A DNA stretch of 64,000 bases from the NCBI RefSeq assembly GCF_029029505.1, contig NZ_JAKJSD010000001.1, positions 1 through 64,000 on the forward strand, in the 5' to 3' direction. The notes beneath the pieces were generated by a model, which saw only the letters and a list, made by a program, of their open reading frames with translations, was not told the origin of the DNA and did not search any database. This document shows positions 8,687-15,951 of this stretch, piece by piece; positions within the stretch are counted from its first letter, which is position 1, and each line of letters begins with the position of its first letter. A program made the position numbers and the translations under genes. The stretch comes from Ancylomarina sp. DW003 (GTDB taxonomy: Bacteria; Bacteroidota; Bacteroidia; Bacteroidales; Marinifilaceae).

Positions 8687-9559
8687 TTAATGTAGATTCA
8701 AACATTCCTCGTGCTTTTGTTGGTTCTCGTGATAAAGAGAATCATTTCCTAACTTTTGATGCGTGTAAGCATTACCAATATATGCTTCACAGCAAGAATT
8801 GTCTATTTCAATAGCCTTGGCAAAATCACTTAAGGCCTTATTATAATTGGCATTCATATAGTAACTAAGTCCTCTTTTGCAATAGTACTGAATATCGGTA
8901 GGATTTAATTGAATGGCTTTTGTATGAAATTTAATGGAATTGTTGTAATCTTTCATTCCATAATAAGCTAGACCTTTCACAAAGTACGCATAATCGTATG
9001 TTGCATTCAATTCCAGAGATGCGTCCACATTATATAATGATGCTTCGAAATCGTTTTTAATATTATATATTTCTGCTACCATTACATATGTAAGATAATC
9101 ATCTGGATTGATATCTTTAGCTATATTGAAGTATTTCAAGGCATCGTCTAACTCATTAAAGTAGTAATGACATAATCCTAGATTAAAATTAACTGTGAAA
9201 TTTGTTGAATTAATAGTTGAAGCCAATAGAAAAAAATCAAAAGCCTTTTCATGTTGACCATTTTTAAATAAAGCGTCTCCAATATTGAGTAGAGAAGTAA
9301 ACTTATCTGCTCCTAATTTGTAAGCTTTTCTAAAGGAAGTAATGGCCTCTTCATACTTCTCAACTTTAATGAAAACTGATCCTTTTAATTCGTATTGCCA
9401 AAATTGATCGCCTTCAACTTGTTGTAAAGAATCTATTTTTTCCAGTGCTGTGAAATAATCTTGTGCTTTAATCAAGTTTTGAATTTGCTGTTTGTAATCA
9501 GTTCCTTTTACAATTAAACACAGTAATACCATTAATAGTCCTAGGATTATCTTTTTCAT
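8687..9559 (-). CDS. TPR-repeat secreted protein in immunity position of cassette 5
   Basis: A 290-residue protein with an N-terminal signal or anchor (KKIILGLLMVLLCLIVKG) and about seven tetratricopeptide repeats, for example AITSFRKAYKLGADKFTSLL and NNSIKFHTKAIQLNPTDIQY. TPR arrays are helical scaffolds that bind other proteins. Its start overlaps the stop of the toxin-tip gene by four bases (ATGA), exactly the arrangement of the other toxin/immunity pairs here. It may therefore be an immunity protein acting in the periplasm, or a chaperone. It is far larger than the other candidates, so this role is an inference. Confidence 0.75.
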   Translation of the reverse strand: MKKIILGLLMVLLCLIVKGTDYKQQIQNLIKAQDYFTALEKIDSLQQVEGDQFWQYELKGSVFIKVEKYEEAITSFRKAYKLGADKFTSLLNIGDALFKNGQHEKAFDFFLLASTINSTNFTVNFNLGLCHYYFNELDDALKYFNIAKDINPDDYLTYVMVAEIYNIKNDFEASLYNVDASLELNATYDYAYFVKGLAYYGMKDYNNSIKFHTKAIQLNPTDIQYYCKRGLSYYMNANYNKALSDFAKAIEIDNSCCEAYIGNAYTHQKLGNDSLYHENQQKHEECLNLH

Positions 9560-10491
9560 TTGTTTTCAATATTATATACAGTGATAGGATCAATTCCTGA
9601 ATCTTTCCATTCAATTAATATAGCCCATGGATTATCTTCAAAAATATAATCATCAGGTAGTTGATCAGCATTTTTTAATTCTCCATTCATTAGTTTAATC
9701 AGATCTTCATCTTTAAGATAAATAAAAGATTTGTTCTCAAAATATTCTTCATATGTTCTACTATTATCCATTAATGCTTTTACAGAGTCATATCCTTCTG
9801 AAAAAGCCATTTCCAACAGTTCTTGGTCAAGGTCATTTAGATAATCATCTAATACAAAAGAAAAAGGATTAACAATTGAGAAAGGTACATCATCATTCCT
9901 TAAAGCTTTTCCAATTTCAACTAAATCCATGATTGGACCAAATAATTCACCTACATTTTTTGAAACTAACTGTAGCATCTTTATATCATGAGTCACGTGC
10001 CCCATTCCTCTTGTGATAACTTTACCCCTTGCATAAGAATACTCAACGTCTTTCCATTCACTAGCACCTCTCATCAAGGCATCTTTCGGTTTCTTTACTT
10101 TCCCCCACGAATATTCTGTGTTACCGAAGTTATTTACAAGTCTTCCAGTTTTAATATTATCCTGTAACTTTTTGGCAGCCCTCTTATCCAACTGGGATTG
10201 AATAATGTCTTTTGTTTTGTCTTTGGCTATATTAACAGAATGCCTTTTAATTATTTTTTGAAGAGTAGAATCTCTTGTTCGTTCTGTTCTTAAGCTATCT
10301 CTGAATTGCTTATAATCTAAGCCATTATATTCTAGTTTGGCCTCCTCCAATCCATCCAAATCAATATAAGAAATCGGCTTATTTCCTGCATATTGGAATG
10401 GCGTATAATGTGGATACTCAAACTGCAAAGGATCCACACTCACAAATCTGCAAATCCAGGCCGCATAATATCGGAACCCATAGTAATACAA
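9556..10491 (-). CDS. Orphan Rhs toxin tip, cassette 5 (unknown toxin)
   Basis: A 311-residue fragment. The first about 50 residues are the end of an Rhs core (YYYGFRYYAAWICRFVSVDP and then YIDLDGLEE), nearly identical to the core end of the TcB-TcC fusion. From about residue 51 the sequence is unique: a basic helical stretch (KDIIQSQLDKRAAKKLQD) and an acidic C-terminal part. I do not recognise the toxin family; TRGMGHVTHDIK is a notable His-containing segment. The 5' core is broken by short insertions at 10501-10918, so this tip cannot be made as part of a full cocoon unless it recombines with an intact gene. An internal ATG at 10491 is the only visible start. Confidence 0.7.
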   Translation of the reverse strand: MYYYGFRYYAAWICRFVSVDPLQFEYPHYTPFQYAGNKPISYIDLDGLEEAKLEYNGLDYKQFRDSLRTERTRDSTLQKIIKRHSVNIAKDKTKDIIQSQLDKRAAKKLQDNIKTGRLVNNFGNTEYSWGKVKKPKDALMRGASEWKDVEYSYARGKVITRGMGHVTHDIKMLQLVSKNVGELFGPIMDLVEIGKALRNDDVPFSIVNPFSFVLDDYLNDLDQELLEMAFSEGYDSVKALMDNSRTYEEYFENKSFIYLKDEDLIKLMNGELKNADQLPDDYIFEDNPWAILIEWKDSGIDPITVYNIENK

Positions 10492-10500
10492 GACCAGTTT

Positions 10501-10918
10501 GCCTCACAAGACCCCATTTCCAATGGCGTTCGGCGATTGCTTCGCAATTCTTCATCACGCTCCTTGCCTATATACTTGTAACGTTTTTGAGAGGTTTCGG
10601 TCTCGATTCGTCCACTTCTGTATGAAGTTGTTCCAAAAGGATGGTACTCCTCATAAGTAATGATATCAGCTGTTTCGTCTAATTGCCTCACAGGACCCCA
10701 TTTTCAATGGTGTTCGGCGATTGCTTCGCAATTCTTCATCATGCTCCTTGCCTACATATTTGTAGCGCTTTTGAGAGGTTTCGGTCTCTGTGCGTCCACT
10801 ACGGTAACTTGTCGTTCCAAATGGGTGATACTATTCGTAAGAAATGATATCAGCTGTTTCGTCAAATTGCCTCACAAGATTCCATTTTCAATGGTGTTTG
10901 GCGATTGCTTCGCAATTC
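10501..10918. repeat. Tandem unit of about 184 bp with 50-bp structured insert
   Basis: Three copies of an insert starting GCCTCACA and ending GCAATTC, at 10501-10550, 10684-10733 and 10869-10918, spaced 183 and 185 bases apart. Each holds two small hairpins (CCATT/AATGG and ATTGC/GCAAT). The DNA between copies is a repeated segment of the Rhs core. Confidence 0.85.
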
Positions 10919-11067
10919 CAAAGAGGCTGATCCCAAATGATTATCCAATTGGTATCGAATTGTTGTCAAAGAACTCCCGTTAGGGTTGCTGAGCAGAATC
11001 GAAGCATCTACTGTTGCAATCTTAGCTTTATCGTCGCTAATATTAACCGTAGTACGCTCACCCTGTG

Positions 11068-11133
11068 CCGCAGTATTATTAGTTGACTTTTAGAAGTGCA
11101 ACGCACTAAAAGACAGTACTAATAAACATGCGG
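11068..11133. repeat. 66-bp palindromic element, copy A
   Basis: Near-perfect palindrome whose arms begin CCGCAGTATTATTAGT and, on the other strand, CCGCATGTTTATTAGT, with AGTGCAACGCACT at its centre. It interrupts the Rhs core relative to the intact TcB-TcC gene. Further copies are at 13137-13202 and 15164-15229. Confidence 0.85.
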
Positions 11134-11180
11134 TAAGTACACCGCTCACGAATTTACGGTAAATATGTTAATAAGCAAAA

Positions 11181-11300
11181 CCCCTAAGTCCCCTAAAGGG
11201 GATTAAAAAAAACTACCAATAAGCCCCTTCAGGGGTTTGGGGGTAAACAAAAAGAAATCAAGCAATCTTTTAATCCTTAAAATCATGGTTCAGACAGCTA
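11181..11300. repeat. R1 dispersed repeat, copy 3
   Basis: CCCCTAAGTCCCCTAAAGGGG through AATCATGGTTCAGACAG, directly outside the left edge of the disrupted core of cassette 5 and right of it the terminator of cassette 4. Confidence 0.8.
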
Positions 11301-11310
11301 ACAGACAAAA

Positions 11311-11336
11311 AGCCACTCACATTACTGTAAGTGGCT
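11311..11336 (-). terminator. Terminator of cassette 4
   Basis: Stem AGCCACT / AGTGGCT; on the minus strand it is followed by TTTTTGT. It lies about 50 bases after the immunity-gene stop. Confidence 0.8.
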
Positions 11337-11387
11337 TCTATTTTCTTTTTTACTTCTGCTTCGCTGAGTACGAGCTACAAACTCACA

Positions 11388-11810
11388 CTAGAGGGATGCA
11401 ATACCTCTCAACTCAAAATATTTTACTAATTGATCTAAACTAGTATCTGCAACTTCATGTTCATTGATTTTTCCGATCAATTTATTACCGTAACATATAT
11501 CAATCTGTTTTCTTACTCCTAACCTATAAGGTATAGTTTTATATTTATAACTAATATCAGATTGATTATAGCTAATTGTTTTGTCAATTAATCCAAAATT
11601 ATCTCTAATTCGAAACAAAACAAATTCATCATCAATAAAGGAAATTGAATAGATACTCTTTGAAAAACATTCGGTTATTAAATAAGCCAACAATAATAAA
11701 ATTAATACAATTCTTAATGTCAAGTCTTCTGAGAGAACTACAACCAAAATAATTATTATGCTGAACACCCAGTTTACAACCAAATTCCTTTTTCTTGTTT
11801 GAAAAATCAT
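11388..11810 (-). CDS. Putative two-TM immunity protein, cassette 4
   Basis: A 140-residue protein with two adjacent hydrophobic segments (about 12-30 and 32-48), then a soluble beta-rich domain with SKSIYSISFIDDEFVLFRIR and KLGVRKQ-like residues. It is clearly homologous to the protein at 17408-17830, sharing FSKSIYSI, GLIDKT/GLIDRT and GKINEHEV. Both follow toxin tips that are homologous to each other, so each toxin/partner pair has been copied as a unit. Two membrane segments fit an inner-membrane immunity protein against a membrane-acting toxin. It starts 21 bases after the toxin stop. Confidence 0.75.
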   Translation of the reverse strand: MIFQTRKRNLVVNWVFSIIIILVVVLSEDLTLRIVLILLLLAYLITECFSKSIYSISFIDDEFVLFRIRDNFGLIDKTISYNQSDISYKYKTIPYRLGVRKQIDICYGNKLIGKINEHEVADTSLDQLVKYFELRGIASL

Positions 11811-11831
11811 ATTATTCTATATTTAAATTTA

Positions 11832-13028
11832 TCACCAGTATTGTATAGTTGTACTTTCAGCGACTTTTATATCATCTCCAGCATATATCAAATCAGGATT
11901 CTCAATTGAATTAAGTTTAACAAGATCTCCAATAGTTACATTATATTGTTTAGCGATAGAAGATAATGTCTCTCCTGGATAAATTCTATGATGTAGAGTA
12001 TATTCATTAATATTCATTATCGATATACCTTGAGTTAAATCACCTTCACTCTGCACACTACTATCACCATAATATTCAACTACATCACCAATGCCCCTAA
12101 TTATATTAACTGTTGTATTAGCATCATTTCCACCTATAACTAAGTTCTTACTAAACTCTAATGTTTGATTTAAATCTTGAGGAATACCTACGCGACCTAA
12201 ATCTTTTAAATTTGATAGTACAGGAACAGATTTAGCAGCTCCAAATCCTAAAGAACTTAACAAATCAACCCCACTTCCAACTGTTTGATAAATCGGATTT
12301 CCTGTTTTCTTAGTAATGCCATAGCCTACAAGCTCACTTATACCTCCGACATCAGGAACATGCTTTTCCTGGCTTGCACTTGCATCAGTAACTTGTGCTA
12401 CTCCAATTGCCATTTGGCTAAACCCCGCCATAATCATTGCGACACCTCCAAGAGCACCAGCTATGGTTACACTCGTAGATGCTGCTATTGCAATACCCGC
12501 TACCACAATTGATAAACCAGAAATAATATTAACTACACCCAGAGTCCCTTGTCCTAATCTAGAATAGTCATCATTATTACTTCTAACAATATTTACGGGT
12601 AAACTCTGGGCAACATAAGTATTATCAACTTTGACCTTAGGTCGCTCATATAAGTCATCTAATTTAAACTCTTCCAACCCATCCAAATCAATATAGGTGA
12701 TTGGTTTATTACCAGCATACTGAAAAGGTGTATAATAAGGATAATCAAACTGTAAAGGGTCCACACTTACAAACCTGCAAAGCCAAGCCGCATAATATCG
12801 GAAACCGTAATAATACAAACCTGTCTCTTCGTCACGCTCCTTGCCTACATATTTGTATCGCTTTTGGCTGGTTTCGGTCTCGGTTCGTCCACTTCTATAT
12901 GAGGTTGTTCCAAAAGGGTGATACTCCTCATAGGTAATAATATCAGCTGTTTCGTCTAACTCCAAGCTGGCAGAACCCAAATGATTATCCAATTGATAGC
13001 GAATAACTGCTACCGGATTAACTGTCAA
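11832..13028 (-). CDS. Orphan Rhs toxin tip with LysM, cassette 4
   Basis: A 398-residue fragment. Residues 1-119 are an Rhs core end (HLGSASLELDETAD, YKYVGKERDEETGLYYYG, VSVDP, IDLDGLEE). Residues 120-398 are a toxin tip that matches the tip of the TcB-TcC fusion over its whole length. The tip has a glycine/alanine-rich hydrophobic region (about 155-215), a middle segment around EKHVPDVGG, and a C-terminal LysM domain (about 344-389; YPGETLSSIAKQYNVTIGDL). LysM binds peptidoglycan. The fragment lacks the cocoon and has a stop-containing palindrome upstream, so it is probably a silent donor. The first ATG in the core is taken as start. Confidence 0.82.
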   Translation of the reverse strand: MTVNPVAVIRYQLDNHLGSASLELDETADIITYEEYHPFGTTSYRSGRTETETSQKRYKYVGKERDEETGLYYYGFRYYAAWLCRFVSVDPLQFDYPYYTPFQYAGNKPITYIDLDGLEEFKLDDLYERPKVKVDNTYVAQSLPVNIVRSNNDDYSRLGQGTLGVVNIISGLSIVVAGIAIAASTSVTIAGALGGVAMIMAGFSQMAIGVAQVTDASASQEKHVPDVGGISELVGYGITKKTGNPIYQTVGSGVDLLSSLGFGAAKSVPVLSNLKDLGRVGIPQDLNQTLEFSKNLVIGGNDANTTVNIIRGIGDVVEYYGDSSVQSEGDLTQGISIMNINEYTLHHRIYPGETLSSIAKQYNVTIGDLVKLNSIENPDLIYAGDDIKVAESTTIQYW

Positions 13029-13136
13029 AGAACTCTGGTCTACTGTAAGTGTGTCAACTGTTGCTATCTTAGCTTTGTTCCCGATAAAAATCGGGACAGG
13101 CTATACAAATATTAATAGTAGTACGCTCACCCTGTG

Positions 13137-13202
13137 CCGCAGTATTATTAGTTGACTATTAGAAGTGCAACGCACTAAAAGACAGCACTAATAAACATGC
13201 GG
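13137..13202. repeat. 66-bp palindromic element, copy B
   Basis: Same palindrome as at 11068-11133, with only a few base changes, at the same point of the Rhs core. Confidence 0.85.
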
Positions 13203-13252
13203 TAAGTACACCGCTTACGAATTTACGGTAAATATGTTAACAAGCAAAAAAC

Positions 13253-13340
13253 AACCTACCCCTCAGTTCCCTAAAGGAGATTAAAAAAACACCAACATAA
13301 GCCCCTTTAGGGGTTTGGGGTAAATAATTCAGGGTAAACA
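13253..13340. repeat. R1 dispersed repeat, diverged copy 4
   Basis: CCCCTCAGTTCCCTAAAGGAG and then GCCCCTTTAGGGGTTTGGGG. The 3' CATGGTTCAG block is missing. Confidence 0.65.
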
Positions 13341-13365
13341 GCAAGAAGTACAACCCACAACAAAA

Positions 13366-13391
13366 AGCCACTCACATTGCTGCAAGTGGCT
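13366..13391 (-). terminator. Terminator of cassette 3
   Basis: Stem AGCCACT / AGTGGCT with TTTTTGTTGT after it on the minus strand. Confidence 0.8.
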
Positions 13392-13455
13392 TCTCCTTTA
13401 TTTTTACTTCTGCCTAGCAGAGTACGAGCTATAAATTCGCGCTAACGAGGATATA

Positions 13456-13917
13456 TTATCTTAATACATCTTCAAAACTAGGCAATTCAAGTAAATACTT
13501 TCCAAGTTGTTTCCAATATATCTCAATTCTTAAATAAGCTATATCTTCTTTACTATATCTAGATAGCAGTTCAATCAACTCATTAATTAAAAATGATTTA
13601 TCAATTATCCATTTCTCCCGATCATTTGCTTCAATACAATAGCTTAATACCATAAGAAGAGATTTTAATGTTTTTTGATATTGATCTACTTGAGAATTAC
13701 CTTGAATAACTCTAAAGAAAACTTCCTTTATTTCAAAAACATAACCTTCCTCATCTTTTTTCCCTTCAAGCCACTCATATAAATAATAAAACATTAAAAC
13801 CATATCATGACTTTCCCTATAAGTAGGTTCACTAACAAAGAAATCAGCATTTCCCAAAATAATCTCTTCAAATTTAGAATTTTCAAACGCTGTATAAATC
13901 TGCTTTTTTCTACTCAT
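13456..13917 (-). CDS. Putative immunity protein, cassette 3
   Basis: A soluble, helical, acidic protein of 153 residues with no signal peptide. The start was placed at the ATG at 13917 (MSRKKQIYTAF), which overlaps the toxin stop by eight bases; an upstream in-frame ATG at 13938 would overlap further. Aromatic and acidic residues (MVLMFYYLYEWLEGKKDEEG) are typical of small immunity proteins that cap a toxin active site. I do not recognise the family. The role is inferred from strict coupling to the toxin tip and from the same order in the neighbouring cassettes. Confidence 0.7.
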   Translation of the reverse strand: MSRKKQIYTAFENSKFEEIILGNADFFVSEPTYRESHDMVLMFYYLYEWLEGKKDEEGYVFEIKEVFFRVIQGNSQVDQYQKTLKSLLMVLSYCIEANDREKWIIDKSFLINELIELLSRYSKEDIAYLRIEIYWKQLGKYLLELPSFEDVLR

Positions 13918-15055
13918 AATTATTAAGTTTAATTTCACTCCTTTTTACACCTTTTGTTTTTTTGCCAACTGCATCAATAATTCCCTCAGATATTCCCCCT
14001 GAAGTTTTACCCCCTAGAATAAACTGCTCGTTTACTGTCCCTTCAACACCTCTAGGATATCTCAGGTTTTTCATAGCTTCTGGAGAAATATCTATTCTTA
14101 ATAACTCCCCTCCTTCTAAAGCTCCAGGATCTAGTCCTAATGCTTTTTCAATATCAGCTCTTTTAATGCCCTTTATACTTAATAAATCATCGATTTGTGT
14201 TTTGGAGCCAACAAATAAATCTTTTCCTCCATATGTAGGACTATCTGGAAATTTTTCAAGCCTTTTAGTAGTGGTTATATGTACACTACCTTCTTTAAAG
14301 GTTCTTTTTAATGTAGCCTTAGGGGTAATTGCCAAATTTCCTCGTAAACCTTCAAATAACGTCACTCCTGTACCAACTAGCTCTGTTGTAATTTGAGCTT
14401 TATCTTCTAAAGTTCCATATTTATATGTATCCTTAATTCCCTTATAAATATTTATAGGGTTAACACCAATTGTTGCTTCCCAAAGGTCCTTGGGTGGTTT
14501 AATATCTCTTTTATCTCTCACTGTATTCTCAGCTTGCCCTGCCATTGTAGAATATACTAAGAGATTCCATACACCTTTTCCAACACCCTTAGTAACTTCC
14601 CAAGATTTCTCAGCAAATATTCCTATTTCATCGGCAATTTCATTGGCTTTAGTTTCAATACTAGAACATAATCCTGCAATTTCTTTTGGCAAATATGCTT
14701 CTAAGCCATCTAAATCTATTGCTACAATTGGTCTATTACTAGCATATTGATAGGAAGAAAGATCTGGGTATTTGTCATTTAGCGGGTCTACACTCACAAA
14801 CCTGCATAACCAAGCCGCATAATACCTTGCTCCGTAATAGTACAAGCCTGTTTCTTCATCCCTTTCTTTGCCAACGTATTTATACCTTTTTAAAGAAGTC
14901 TCTGTTTCCGTTCTACCAGATCGATACGAAGTCGTTCCAAATGGATGATACTCTTCGTAAGAAATAATATCAGCTGTTTCGTCTAACTCCAAGCTGGCAG
15001 AACCCAAATGATTATCCAATTGATAGCGAATAACTGCTACTGGATTAACTGTCAA
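13910..15055 (-). CDS. Orphan Rhs toxin tip, cassette 3 (unknown toxin)
   Basis: A 381-residue fragment with an Rhs core end at residues 1-119 (ending AIDLDGLEA). The tip (120-381) has a helical linker that includes EIADEIGIFAEKSWEVTKG and WEATIGVNPINIYKG, then a compact domain of about 100 residues with LFVGSKTQIDDLL, ADIEKALGLDPGALEGGELL, RIDISPEAMKNLRYPRG and GTVNEQFILGGKTSGGISEG. The regular order of the last four blocks looks like an enzyme domain seen at the end of other polymorphic toxins, but I cannot name the activity. The core start is preceded by the 66-base palindrome, so the cassette is not fused to a cocoon. Confidence 0.75.
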   Translation of the reverse strand: MTVNPVAVIRYQLDNHLGSASLELDETADIISYEEYHPFGTTSYRSGRTETETSLKRYKYVGKERDEETGLYYYGARYYAAWLCRFVSVDPLNDKYPDLSSYQYASNRPIVAIDLDGLEAYLPKEIAGLCSSIETKANEIADEIGIFAEKSWEVTKGVGKGVWNLLVYSTMAGQAENTVRDKRDIKPPKDLWEATIGVNPINIYKGIKDTYKYGTLEDKAQITTELVGTGVTLFEGLRGNLAITPKATLKRTFKEGSVHITTTKRLEKFPDSPTYGGKDLFVGSKTQIDDLLSIKGIKRADIEKALGLDPGALEGGELLRIDISPEAMKNLRYPRGVEGTVNEQFILGGKTSGGISEGIIDAVGKKTKGVKRSEIKLNNYE

Positions 15056-15163
15056 AGAACCTTGGTCTACTGTAAGCGTGTCTACCGTTGCAATCTTAGC
15101 TTTATTCCCGATAAAAATTGGGACAGGCTAGACTAATATTAACCGTAGTACGCTCACCCTGTG

Positions 15164-15229
15164 CCGCAGTATTATTAGTTGACTTTTAGAAGTGCAACGC
15201 ACTAAAAGACAGTACTAATAAACATGCGG
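15164..15229. repeat. 66-bp palindromic element, copy C
   Basis: Third copy of the palindrome, nearly identical to copy A, inserted at the same site of the Rhs core. Confidence 0.85.
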
Positions 15230-15310
15230 TAAGTACACCGCTCACGAATTTACGGTAAATATGTTAATAAGCAAAAGACCACAAGCACTAAGCCGTAATG
15301 AACAAGAACA

Positions 15311-15361
15311 ATATATAAAATCAAGCCATCTTTTAATCCTTAAAATCATGGTTCAGACAAG
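15311..15361. repeat. R1 dispersed repeat, partial copy 5
   Basis: Only the 3' block remains: AAATCAAGCCATCTTTTAAT through ATCATGGTTCAGACAAG. Confidence 0.65.
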
Positions 15362-15374
15362 CTAACAGACAAAA

Positions 15375-15400
15375 AGCCACTCACATTGCTGCAAGTGGCT
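15375..15400 (-). terminator. Terminator of cassette 2
   Basis: Stem AGCCACT / AGTGGCT followed on the minus strand by TTTTTGTC. Confidence 0.8.
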
Positions 15401-15480
15401 TCTATTTTCCTTTTTACTTCTGTTTCAAAAAGTACGAACTACAAGCTCGTGCTGGTGGATATCCAAAAGAGCACTTCTTT

Positions 15481-15951
15481 TTATTCTTCTTTTTTACAAA
15501 TACAATTCTCTGGCAATTTATTCCAATATTTTATTGTTGTTAATAACTCCTTATTTAATGGTCTCTTTAAAGGGAAGAATACAAATCGCTTATTCCTTTC
15601 TTGCTTATTATTAATTTTAACACAAAGTATGTTGGACTTTGAAAATTTATACTCACTATAGATGTCAGCGAAAAAAACAATTTCTTCAACCGAGAATCTT
15701 GCAACATCACCTTTGTTTGCTATATATCCCATCCAAAAAACATACTTCCCTAAATATAAAAAAGCATTCTTAATAATTCTTTTATCATCTAAATATATAT
15801 CAATTCTCTCCCATTCAGAAAAAATATGATTCATACTTAACTCAAGAATGCTTGATTCAGCTTCTTCAGAATTAATAAATTCGGAAAAGGTTGAATTTAA
15901 ACCTTTTCCTTCAAAAACTTTTATTAAGTTACCAAAATTAAAACTCATCAT
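15481..15951 (-). CDS. Putative immunity protein, cassette 2
   Basis: A 156-residue soluble protein. The start chosen is the ATG at 15951 (MMSFNFGNLIKVF), which gives the ATGA overlap with the toxin stop; an upstream ATG at 15975 lies inside the toxin frame. Features include acidic helices (NSEEAESSILELSMNHIF) and an aromatic middle (YLGKYVFWMGYIANKGD). No family was recognised. Its position directly after a toxin tip, with overlapping codons and a shared terminator, marks it as the likely antidote. Confidence 0.7.
   Translation of the reverse strand: MMSFNFGNLIKVFEGKGLNSTFSEFINSEEAESSILELSMNHIFSEWERIDIYLDDKRIIKNAFLYLGKYVFWMGYIANKGDVARFSVEEIVFFADIYSEYKFSKSNILCVKINNKQERNKRFVFFPLKRPLNKELLTTIKYWNKLPENCICKKEE

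Larger units (their letters stand above)
10492..11170 (-). pseudogene. Disrupted Rhs core upstream of cassette 5
   Basis: Two partial copies of the Rhs core stretch running from LDETAD to GKERDEE lie in tandem, separated and interrupted by three copies of a 50-base structured insert (10501-10550, 10684-10733, 10869-10918). Right of this lies a copy of the 66-base palindrome and the IYRKFV boundary shared by all cassettes. Frames are broken by the inserts and by stops in the palindrome, so no continuous core can be translated. Confidence 0.8.
13029..13455. other. Cassette 3/4 junction without a gene
   Basis: Contains the leading non-coding part of cassette 4 (IYRKFV boundary near 13220-13240 and palindrome copy B), an R1-type repeat at 13253-13340, the terminator of cassette 3 and an R2 copy at 13405-13447. 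Confidence 0.75.
15056..15480. other. Cassette 2/3 junction without a gene
   Basis: Holds the leading part of cassette 3 with palindrome copy C and the IYRKFV boundary (about 15246-15262), a partial R1 copy (15311-15361), the cassette 2 terminator and an R2-like copy at 15421-15458. Confidence 0.75.

Noticed and set aside
10393-10983. Plus-strand frames in the cassette 5 core
   Set aside because: They are antisense shadows of the Rhs core and of the 50-base inserts.
7385-13340. R1 repeats as insertion sequences
   Set aside because: They are about 120 bases long with no transposase frame or clear target duplication.
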